NCBI GenBank assembly: GCA_016207265.1
Contig: JACQPZ010000085.1
Coordinates: forward strand, 1-10,462
Direction of reading: 5' to 3'
DNA: 10,462 nt
DNA from: Candidatus Latescibacterota bacterium
GTDB lineage: Bacteria > Eisenbacteria > RBG-16-71-46 > SZUA-252
Made by a program: the position numbers and the translations under genes. Positions 4,928 to 10,462 of the stretch are shown here, one piece after another (position 1 is the first letter of the stretch; every line of letters starts with the position of its first letter). The notes beneath the pieces are model-generated. The model was not told the DNA's origin, ran no database searches, and saw only the letters and a list, made by a program, of their open reading frames with translations.

Positions 4928-5545
4928 ATGCGGCGCGTACCGCTCCTCGTGACCTTTCTTTCCGGCGCCGCCATCGCGTCGCTCTTTTTCATCCCCCACC
5001 ACAAAGCGCAGGCGGTCAACTCGAAGCTCCTCGAATGGACGCTCGTCGTCTACGCCTTCGCCTTGATCCTCGGCTCGCTCTCGCTTTGGATGAGCCACGC
5101 GAAGAAGGTGAAGAAGCGGGCGGAGGGGTGGCCGTACAGCATGGTGACCCTCGTGGCGCTCCTCGCCATCCCGGGGCTCGGAATCTGGAAAGGGGTCGGC
5201 GCGGGCTCACCGGTAGGGATGATCTACGACACCGTCAACGCGCCCCTCGCATCCTCGATGTTCGCGCTCCTCGCCTTCGTCATCGCTTCGGCCGCGTTCC
5301 GCGCGTTCCGGGCGCGGAGCGCCGAGGCGACGCTCCTACTGCTCACCGCGATCATCATGATGATCGGCCGCGTATCGATCGGAGAGCTCATCTCGGCGAA
5401 CCTTCCGGGCATCACCGAATGGCTCCTCGACGTGCCGAACCTCGCCGCGAAGCGGGCGATCGCGATCGGGGTCGGTCTGGGCGCCGTTTCCACAGCGCTC
5501 AAGATCATTCTCGGCATCGAGCGCAGCTACCTGGGGAGATCCTGA
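4928..5545 (+). CDS. Six-helix membrane protein, cluster gene 2 (function unknown)
   Basis: A 205-aa integral membrane protein with about six helices: residues 4-22, 34-55, 70-88, 107-126, 132-150 and 172-196. A basic loop (SHAKKVKKRAEG) after helix 2 is probably cytoplasmic. The most distinctive segments are SSMFALLAFVIASAAFRAFR and, a few residues on, ATLLLLTAIIMMIGRVSIGE, a Phe/Arg-rich helix pair that looks family-defining; I do not recognise a named function. The start ATG 4928 has GGAGG five bases upstream. Earlier ATGs in the same series run into TGA after six codons. The stop lies three bases before the start of gene 3, so the genes are surely co-transcribed. A channel, transporter or scaffold subunit are all possible; no ion-binding or catalytic signature stands out. 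Confidence 0.85.
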   Translation: MRRVPLLVTFLSGAAIASLFFIPHHKAQAVNSKLLEWTLVVYAFALILGSLSLWMSHAKKVKKRAEGWPYSMVTLVALLAIPGLGIWKGVGAGSPVGMIYDTVNAPLASSMFALLAFVIASAAFRAFRARSAEATLLLLTAIIMMIGRVSIGELISANLPGITEWLLDVPNLAAKRAIAIGVGLGAVSTALKIILGIERSYLGRS

Positions 5546-5548
5546 GCG

Positions 5549-6406
5549 GTGGGCTGGGTGGAGAAGCTCCTGTCGATCGACAGGCGGATCATTTTCCTGC
5601 TGGTCGGCGCGGGAGTGATCGTGCCGCTCCTCCTCCCGGTGAACCTCCCGGTGACCGTGACCCCGCGCGTCCAGGCCGCATACGACGCGATCGATGCCCT
5701 TCCCCCCGGATCGAGGGTGCTCATCTCCATGGACTACGAGCCCGAAATCATGGCGGAGCTCATGCCGATGTCGATCGCGGTCCTGAGGCACTGTTTCCGG
5801 AAGCACATCCAGGTCGTCGCGATGACGCTCTACCCGGCGGGGACGGGTCTCGGCGAGCACGCGCTCGATGTCGCGTCCCGGGCAGAGGGAGCGGTGCGCA
5901 ACCGCGACTTCGTCTGGCTCGGCTACAAATCGGGATTTCAGGTCGTGATGATCGGAATCGGCGAGAACCTGCGCGGCATGTACCCCGTGGACTTCTACGG
6001 CACGCCGCTCGACTCGATCCCCATGATGCGCGGCGTGAATACGTACGCCCAGCTCTCGATGATGATCAACCTGAGCGGCTCCTCGGCGGCCGACTATTGG
6101 ATCCAGTTCGCTCAGGGCCGCTATCACGCCCCGATCGTGCTCGGGTGCACCGCGGTCATGGCTACCGACTATTATCCCTATCTGTCCTCGCGCCAGGTGC
6201 TCGGATTGATCGGCGGCATGAAGGGCGCCGCCGAATACGAGCGCCTGATCGACGTGTTCGGCGACGGAAGGCGCGGCATGGACGCGCAGAGCCTCGTCCA
6301 CCTCATCGTGGTGCTGCTCGTCGTCGTGGGAAACGCGGCGCTCTTCGCGACCCGCGGCGGGCCCGGCGCCCCCGCGGCGCGACCGGGGGAGGCGCCGCCG
6401 CGATGA
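5549..6406 (+). CDS. Membrane-anchored soluble-domain protein, cluster gene 3 (function unknown)
   Basis: A 285-aa protein with the same plan as cluster gene 1: an N-terminal helix (about 14-32), a soluble alpha/beta domain (about 40-240), a C-terminal helix (250-267) and a short Pro/Gly-rich tail. The domain holds SRVLISMDYEPEIMAEL (55-71), HIQVVAMTLYPAGTG (86-100), WLGYKSGFQVVMIGIGE (123-139), INLSGSSAADYW, and a final block GCTAVMATDYYPYLSS followed by LGLIGGMKGAAEYE. Alternating strands and helices suggest a Rossmann-like fold, but no nucleotide-binding loop is clear. The final block resembles that of gene 1, so the two are probably distant homologs. The start is GTG 5549, three bases after the gene 2 stop, with a distant GGGGAG. 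A second in-frame GTG lies three codons in. The stop overlaps the start of gene 4 as ATGA. Confidence 0.85.
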   Translation: MGWVEKLLSIDRRIIFLLVGAGVIVPLLLPVNLPVTVTPRVQAAYDAIDALPPGSRVLISMDYEPEIMAELMPMSIAVLRHCFRKHIQVVAMTLYPAGTGLGEHALDVASRAEGAVRNRDFVWLGYKSGFQVVMIGIGENLRGMYPVDFYGTPLDSIPMMRGVNTYAQLSMMINLSGSSAADYWIQFAQGRYHAPIVLGCTAVMATDYYPYLSSRQVLGLIGGMKGAAEYERLIDVFGDGRRGMDAQSLVHLIVVLLVVVGNAALFATRGGPGAPAARPGEAPPR

Positions 6407-7020
6407 CGCCCGCGCAGACCTGGATCGCGGCGTTTCTCACGCTGTGCGTGTTCTCGTTCCTCTACAAGGACAATCCCTTCTACCGTTTCGCGGAGCATCT
6501 CTTCGTGGGGGTCGCGGCGGGCTACCTGCTCGCCGTCCAGTGGCAGAACGTGCTGATCCCGAACGTCTGGACCCCGCTCGTCCGCGACCAGCAGCTGCTC
6601 GTGCTGGTCCCCCTCGCGCTGGGGCTCATGATGCTCGCCCGTCTCTGGGACAAGGGGGCCGGCATCGCGCGCTGGGCGATCGCGTTCTACGTCGGCATCT
6701 ACTCCGGCGTGGCGATTCCCGGCTACATGCAGGCGCAGATCTTTGCGCAGCTCGCGGACGCGGCGAAACCGTTCGCACCGGGCTGGGGCGCGGTCAACTC
6801 GGCGCTCGTTCTCATCGGATTGCTGGGAGTGCTCGCCTACTTCTTCTTCTCGATGCCGCACGAGGGGGTCCACGGCGCCGGTGCGCGCCTCGGCATCTAC
6901 TTCCTCATGGTGGCCTTCGGGGCGAGCTTCGGCTACACGGTGATGGCCCGCGTCTCGCTCCTCATCGCTCGGGTCCAGTTCCTGCTCCGCGACTGGCTCC
7001 ATGTCCTTCCGGGCTCGTAG
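6403..7020 (+). CDS. Six-helix membrane protein, cluster gene 4 (function unknown)
   Basis: A 205-aa integral membrane protein. The most striking motif is LYKDNPFYRFAEHLFVGVAA (20-39), rich in charged and aromatic residues inside or next to a helix and probably family-defining. Helices fall near residues 4-20, 31-48, 65-82, 88-109, 131-152 and 163-188. Asp22, Arg28 and Glu31 near or in the membrane could take part in transport or in subunit contacts, but that is inference. The ATG overlaps the gene 3 stop as ATGA, the classic sign of translational coupling. At its end it overlaps the convergent antiporter gene by 59 bases. It is paired in the operon with gene 3 much as gene 2 is with gene 1. 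I recognise no named function. Confidence 0.85.
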   Translation: MTPAQTWIAAFLTLCVFSFLYKDNPFYRFAEHLFVGVAAGYLLAVQWQNVLIPNVWTPLVRDQQLLVLVPLALGLMMLARLWDKGAGIARWAIAFYVGIYSGVAIPGYMQAQIFAQLADAAKPFAPGWGAVNSALVLIGLLGVLAYFFFSMPHEGVHGAGARLGIYFLMVAFGASFGYTVMARVSLLIARVQFLLRDWLHVLPGS

Positions 7021-9070
7021 CCGGCGGGGAAAGCAGGGCGAACGCCGCCTCCAAGGCGGCGTGATCGCCGACCAGCACCAGCACGTCTCCCGCGGAAAGC
7101 TCGAAGCCGGCGTCCGGGCTGAGATGGTGCTTTCCTTCTCGCACGACGGCGATCGCGAGCGCGCCGGTGCGGCCGCGAAGATCGAGCCGGCTCAAGGACT
7201 GCCCCACGGCGGGCGAATCCGGCTCGATGAGAAAGGTGTCGGTCAGCGCCCCTTCGATCATGCGGGAGATCGACTCGCGAAGCCCGCCGGTCACGTCGCG
7301 GCCGCGCAGGAATCCATACGCCTCCTCGCGGAGCGCGCTCTCCTGGATCCGGACGATGTTCCCCGGCACGTGAAACCGGCGCAGCACGCGCGTGAAGATC
7401 GCGATCGACGTTTCGAATTCCTCCGGGATGACCTCGTCCGCCCCGAGTCGCTTGAGCTCCGCCACCTCGGCCACGAGGAGCGTGCGCGCGATAAGGTGGG
7501 CGCCCGGATTGTCGCGACGCGTGATCGAGACAGCGACCCGGGTCGCGGCCGTGTCCGAGATCGCGAGCACCACGACCGCGGCGCGGCGCAGCCCGCAGGC
7601 ATCGAGGGCGCTCCTGCGCGCGGCATCGCCCTGGCGCACGAAGTGGCCCTCGCGGCGCGCCCTCCGCACGAGGACGGGGTTGATCTCCAAGACGACGTAG
7701 GGAATCCCCGTCTCCCGGAGTACCCGCGCGAGATTCCGTCCGTTCACGCCGAACCCCACGATGATGACGTGCCCGGAACGCTCCGGCTCGCTTCGTGCCG
7801 CCGCGTGACCACGAAGTGCGCCCGGCCCGATCGCCTGCTCGGCAGCGGGCGTGGACGCCTGCTCGGCCGTCTGCGGAATCGTCGCTTCGGCCCCTTGGCC
7901 GCCGGGGAGCCGATCCGCCGAGGGCCGGCCGGCCCAGCCGGCGAGCCGCACGAGGAACGGGGTCATCGCGAGCGAGAGGACTGCGACCGCCAGGAACTGC
8001 TGCTCCTGGGGACCGGAGATCAGGCCGTTCGTCTTTCCGACCGAGGCGAGCACGAACGAGAACTCGCCCACCTGGGCGAGGGAGATCCCCGTGATCGCGG
8101 CGATCCGCGCTGGGAATCCGAGACCCCGCACCACCAACGCCGCGACCAGCGACTTCACGACCACGACGAGCAGCACCCACCCGCCGACCTGTGGCAGGAT
8201 CCCTCCCAGCTCGCGCGCCTGAAGCAGCATTCCGATCGAGATGAAGAAGAGACTCCCGAAGAGATCTCGAAACGGGAGTACCTCCGCGATGACCTGGTGC
8301 GCGTACTCGGATTCGCTGACGAGGATCCCCGCGAGGAACGCCCCGAGCGCGGCCGAGAGGCCGAGCGATTTCGTGGCGAGCGATGCGCCGAGGCAGACCG
8401 CGATCGCCATCATGGCGTACAGCTCCCGGACGCCGCTCCGGAACACCGCGTTCACGAGCCGCGGCATGAGGTATCGCGCCGCGAGAAACGTCGCGCCCGC
8501 CGCGGCGACGCCCGCCAAGACGCTTGGTCCGGCGGCGAGGGCCGCCTTCCCCGCGAGCGCGGGGGTCACGATCAGCATCGGCACGAGCGCGAAATCCTGG
8601 AAGAGGAGGATTCCGAGGAGGAGTCTTCCCTGCGGCGCGTGCAGCTCTCCCCGCTCGAGGATCAGCGGGAGCACCATGGCGGTCGAAGAGAGCGCGACCA
8701 GCATTCCCGCGAAGACCGCGGCGTTGGGCGCCGGGCTGACCGGGCGGAGGAGCACGACCGCTCCGACGACCGCGACGGTGCCCAGAACTTGGAGCGGCCC
8801 GGCGATGAGGAACGCCCTGCCGATCTCCCGGAGACGGGCAAGGGAGAACTCGAGGCCGATCACGAAGAGGAGCACCGACACCCCGACCTCGGCGAGCACC
8901 TCGACGTGCCGCGGCTCGTGGACGAGGCCCAGGGCGCCGGGACCGATCGCGACCCCCGTGATCAGGAACCCGACGGCGGGAGGGATACGTAGGCGGCGGC
9001 TCGGAGCGAGGACGAGAATCGACGCCACGAGCACGACGACCAGGTCCAGCAGTACCGAGGAATCAGGCAT
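6962..9070 (-). CDS. Kef-type (CPA2) cation:proton antiporter with RCK_N and RCK_C domains
   Basis: A 702-aa protein. Residues 5-380 form the Na+/H+ exchanger-type membrane domain of the CPA2 family, with VGFLITGVAIGPGALG (33-48), VLLFVIGLEFSL (67-78), ALSSTAM (126-132), the LLFQD motif (156-160) that carries the key acidic residue, FLAGILVSES (245-254) and LAQVGEFSFVLA (331-342). After a variable Ala/Gln-rich linker comes an RCK_N/TrkA-N domain starting HVIIVGFGVNG (434-444), with GxGxxG and Glu462 at the end of the second strand, as in NAD(H) binders. An RCK_C domain follows at about 600-685. Such proteins exchange K+ or Na+ for protons across the inner membrane under ligand gating; which ion cannot be read from sequence. 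The start ATG is nine bases after the Rieske gene stop, with GAGAGAGG between them, so the two are co-transcribed. The 3' end overlaps cluster gene 4. Confidence 0.95.
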   Translation of the reverse strand: MPDSSVLLDLVVVLVASILVLAPSRRLRIPPAVGFLITGVAIGPGALGLVHEPRHVEVLAEVGVSVLLFVIGLEFSLARLREIGRAFLIAGPLQVLGTVAVVGAVVLLRPVSPAPNAAVFAGMLVALSSTAMVLPLILERGELHAPQGRLLLGILLFQDFALVPMLIVTPALAGKAALAAGPSVLAGVAAAGATFLAARYLMPRLVNAVFRSGVRELYAMMAIAVCLGASLATKSLGLSAALGAFLAGILVSESEYAHQVIAEVLPFRDLFGSLFFISIGMLLQARELGGILPQVGGWVLLVVVVKSLVAALVVRGLGFPARIAAITGISLAQVGEFSFVLASVGKTNGLISGPQEQQFLAVAVLSLAMTPFLVRLAGWAGRPSADRLPGGQGAEATIPQTAEQASTPAAEQAIGPGALRGHAAARSEPERSGHVIIVGFGVNGRNLARVLRETGIPYVVLEINPVLVRRARREGHFVRQGDAARRSALDACGLRRAAVVVLAISDTAATRVAVSITRRDNPGAHLIARTLLVAEVAELKRLGADEVIPEEFETSIAIFTRVLRRFHVPGNIVRIQESALREEAYGFLRGRDVTGGLRESISRMIEGALTDTFLIEPDSPAVGQSLSRLDLRGRTGALAIAVVREGKHHLSPDAGFELSAGDVLVLVGDHAALEAAFALLSPPATSPEGHGASRGAGTGPER

Positions 9071-9079
9071 CCGCCTCTC

Positions 9080-9385
9080 TCACACGCAGAGGTATATGTC
9101 TTCCCCTTCCACTCTGACTTCGTATGTCCGGACCCCGACGACTTCGGATTCGGGATTCTTGCCGGTCCGGACGTTGAATCGCCAGCCGTGCCACGGACAG
9201 GTCACGATCTCGCCCGCCAGGAGCCCCTCCCCCAGCTCGCCGCCCATGTGCGGGCACGTCCCTTTGATCGCGTAGAAGGCACCGTCGCAGTTGAATACCG
9301 CGATCCGCGTCCCGTTCACGACCACGACCATCCCTTTGCCGGGATCGAGATCCGTAATCCGCGCGACCTTGACGAGCTGCGTCAT
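9080..9385 (-). CDS. Small Rieske [2Fe-2S] ferredoxin
   Basis: A 101-aa cytoplasmic Rieske protein of the size of NirD-like and dioxygenase-type ferredoxins. The cluster ligands are clear: CPH at 44-46 and CPWH at 63-66, giving CxH-x16-CxxH, followed by GWRFNVRTGK as usual for the family. No twin-arginine signal, membrane helix or extra domain is present, so it is a soluble electron carrier or redox sensor. It has no oxygenase, nitrite reductase or ferredoxin reductase neighbour. Its only close partner is the antiporter gene, nine bases downstream. The ATG has GGAGG about twelve bases upstream. A strong terminator lies 25 bases before the ATG, so its transcription depends on read-through or on an unseen promoter. 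The domain call is firm; the physiological partner is unknown. Confidence 0.93.
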   Translation of the reverse strand: MTQLVKVARITDLDPGKGMVVVVNGTRIAVFNCDGAFYAIKGTCPHMGGELGEGLLAGEIVTCPWHGWRFNVRTGKNPESEVVGVRTYEVRVEGEDIYLCV

Positions 9386-9410
9386 GGGCGGGAAAGCCCT
9401 CCGAGGAATG

Positions 9411-9443
9411 GAACGAAAAACGGCGCCCCGAGGCGGGACGCCG
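9411..9443 (-). terminator. Strong rho-independent terminator after the HesB/IscA-family gene
   Basis: On the minus strand CGGCGTCCCG (9443-9434) pairs with CGGGGCGCCG (9430-9421), ten pairs with one G-T. The loop is three bases and TTTTTCGTTCC follows. It lies 31 bases past the stop of the Fe-S carrier gene and just before the Rieske ribosome-binding site. Confidence 0.85.
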
Positions 9444-9474
9444 GTTCAATCATTCAAACGCGGTTTCCGGAGGC

Positions 9475-9867
9475 CTAGGGACTGCCGCAGCCTCCGCCGC
9501 CGCACCCGCAGCCTCCGCCCGAAGACGCTTCGCCGCCCTCTTCCGTCGCGAACGAACTGCCGCACCCGCAGCTCTTCACGGCGTTCGGGTTGTTGATCTT
9601 GAATCCACCGCCCTGGAGCGAATCATCGAAATCGATGGAAGCGCCCTTGAGATACTCGTAGCTCTGAGTATCCACGATCACCTTGACGCCGGCAGTCTCG
9701 AACACCTCGTCCTCGGCGGTCGCTGGATCCTCGCAGATCTCCATCCCGTAGGAGAGCCCGGAGCAGCCACCTCCCGAGACGAATACCCGTATGCCCTCGT
9801 AGGTTCCGCCGTTTTGCTCCATGATGGCCCTGATCTCGGCGGCGGCCTTGTCGGTCAAGCTGATCAT
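9475..9867 (-). CDS. HesB/IscA/ErpA-family iron-sulfur cluster carrier with cysteine-rich tail
   Basis: A 130-aa A-type Fe-S carrier, which takes clusters from a scaffold and passes them to client proteins in the cytoplasm. The conserved parts are all present: GGGCSGLSYGM with Cys35, a DTQSYEYLKGASIDFDDSL block, GGGFKINNPNA, and the C-terminal CGCG with Cys100 and Cys102. The family usually ends a few residues after CGCG. Here about 28 more residues follow, an acidic linker and then a Gly/Cys tail (GGGCGCGGGGCGSP) with three extra cysteines at 120, 122 and 127. The tail could be an extra metal or cluster ligand; that is inference. A near-consensus promoter and AGGAGG precede the gene and a strong terminator follows, so it can form a single-gene transcript. 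Clients nearby could include the Rieske protein. IscA, SufA and ErpA subtypes cannot be separated safely. Confidence 0.93.
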   Translation of the reverse strand: MISLTDKAAAEIRAIMEQNGGTYEGIRVFVSGGGCSGLSYGMEICEDPATAEDEVFETAGVKVIVDTQSYEYLKGASIDFDDSLQGGGFKINNPNAVKSCGCGSSFATEEGGEASSGGGCGCGGGGCGSP

Positions 9868-9879
9868 AGATGTTCGCTA

Positions 9880-9885
9880 CCTCCT
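9880..9885 (-). promoter_or_regulatory. Ribosome-binding site of the Fe-S carrier gene
   Basis: AGGAGG lies twelve bases before the ATG at 9867, longer than the usual spacing. No better start is in frame between them, so the ATG stands. Confidence 0.65.
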
Positions 9886-9894
9886 AGGCTCGAA

Positions 9895-9923
9895 ATTCTA
9901 CCGAACGCGCGATACCGTGTCAA
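9895..9923 (-). promoter_or_regulatory. Near-consensus sigma-70 promoter of the Fe-S carrier gene
   Basis: On the minus strand a perfect -35 TTGACA (9923-9918) and a -10 TAGAAT (9900-9895) are exactly 17 bases apart. The expected start is near 9888, giving a leader of about 20 bases that includes the AGGAGG site. It lies in the gap after the pyruvate kinase gene. No clear repressor operator was recognised over it. Confidence 0.85.
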
Positions 9924-9953
9924 TTTTGATCGCCTCGTCGGCGGATCGATTCG

Positions 9954-10462
9954 CTATTTGCGTCCGGGCCCTTGACCCGGCGGCCGGTCCGGGCGGCGGC
10001 CGATCTGGAGGATTCGCAGGAGATTCGTCCCGCCCGCCCGCGTCGTCGTGCCCGCGATCGCGACCGCCCAGTCGCCGCGTTTGAGGAGCCGGCGCTCGAG
10101 GAGCCGCCGCATGCCCAACTCGACCATCCCCTCGGCGGTTCTCCATCGAGGCACTTGAACCGGCGTGACCCCCCACGCGAGCGTGAGCCTCCGGCACGTC
10201 GCCTGAAGGGGCGTGAGCGCGATGATGGGCGAGGCGGGGCGCGCCTTGCTCACGAGCCGGGCGGAGTAGCCCGTGTGCGTGAAGACGACGAGCGCCCGTG
10301 CGCGAAGCTCCCGTGCCGCCTGGTAGGCGGTGTGGGCGAGCGCGTGGGTGGGCGATGCGAGCGCGGTGGTGTTCTCTCCGACGCGCCGGCCCCGCTGCGG
10401 CAGGCTCACCTCCTCCGCCTCCGCCGCGATCCGACCCATGGTCCGGATCGCCCTCTCGGGAT
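9954..10462 (-). CDS. pyk: Pyruvate kinase, C-terminal part
   Basis: The frame runs in from beyond the window edge, giving about 168 residues of the C-terminus. Pyruvate kinase turns phosphoenolpyruvate and ADP into pyruvate and ATP in the cytoplasm. The C-terminal (PK_C) domain is clear: ERAIRTMGRIAAEAE at the junction, ASPTHALAHTAYQAARELRA, then ALVVFTHTGYSARLVSKARP, ASPIIALTP, RLTLAWGVTPVQVP, and near the end GDWAVAIAG with GGTNLLRI. The last 18 residues, rich in Arg, Pro and Gly, extend slightly past the usual end. An ATG at 10439 lies inside the protein and is not the start. The 3' gap leads straight into the carrier-gene promoter; no strong terminator was seen after this gene. The catalytic barrel is outside the window. 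Confidence 0.95.
   Translation of the reverse strand, partial: PERAIRTMGRIAAEAEEVSLPQRGRRVGENTTALASPTHALAHTAYQAARELRARALVVFTHTGYSARLVSKARPASPIIALTPLQATCRRLTLAWGVTPVQVPRWRTAEGMVELGMRRLLERRLLKRGDWAVAIAGTTTRAGGTNLLRILQIGRRPDRPPGQGPGRK

Noticed and set aside
5035..6402. Upstream extension of cluster gene 4 through an open frame covering genes 2 and 3
   Set aside because: The extension is Arg-rich shadow sequence. The real start is the ATGA overlap at 6403, and genes 2 and 3 are coherent membrane proteins in their own frames.
7001..8992. A long plus-strand open frame opposite the antiporter gene
   Set aside because: The antiporter on the minus strand has clear family motifs throughout. The opposite frame is charged low-complexity sequence typical of GC-rich shadow frames.
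1..10462. CRISPR arrays, insertion sequences, integrase or attachment sites, tRNA genes
   Set aside because: Scanned by eye; no regular repeat-spacer series, transposase-like protein, terminal inverted repeats or tRNA-like cloverleaf was found.

Overview
The window is GC-rich, densely packed bacterial DNA with no mobile element, CRISPR array, tRNA or rRNA. Class II (B12-dependent) ribonucleotide reductase, a standalone Rieske ferredoxin and a Kef-type antiporter, together with GC-rich codon use, fit an uncultured lineage such as Eisenbacteria, Gemmatimonadota or a deltaproteobacterial relative. That placement is inference; no phylogenetic marker is complete here.

Layout. (1) 3-923, plus strand: the 3' end of nrdJ. 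(2) 881-2663, minus strand: a compact group of poorly known genes. In transcription order these are a 119-aa Pro/Ala-rich protein, two tandem paralogous 68-aa proteins, and a 250-aa protein that joins a cyanophycin-synthetase N-domain-like region (HxxEH motif kept) to a winged-helix-like C-terminus; the last overlaps the end of nrdJ tail to tail. (3) 2703-2875: a non-coding stretch ending in a strong minus-strand terminator. (4) 2876-3892, minus: a six-helix membrane protein with a proline-rich tail. (5) 4056-7020, plus: a four-gene operon of membrane proteins with no function known to me. Two membrane-anchored soluble-domain proteins alternate with two six-helix proteins. A 20-bp tandem repeat that creates a chain of TGATG-coupled mini-ORFs sits between the first two genes. 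(6) 6962-9070, minus: a CPA2/Kef-type cation:proton antiporter with RCK domains, preceded by (7) a Rieske ferredoxin gene and (8) a HesB/IscA-family Fe-S carrier gene. The carrier has a near-consensus sigma-70 promoter and its own terminator. (9) 9954-10462, minus: the C-terminal part of pyruvate kinase.

How the parts may work together. The Fe-S carrier, Rieske protein and antiporter lie in one direction and could form an iron-sulfur/redox-linked ion transport module, although a terminator separates the carrier from the other two. The four-gene membrane cluster looks like one complex by gene order, short spacing and alternating protein types; its role is unknown. The 881-2663 group pairs a putative N-domain metallohydrolase with small repeated proteins that could be its partners or substrates. 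These last two groups are the best candidates in the window for an undescribed system.
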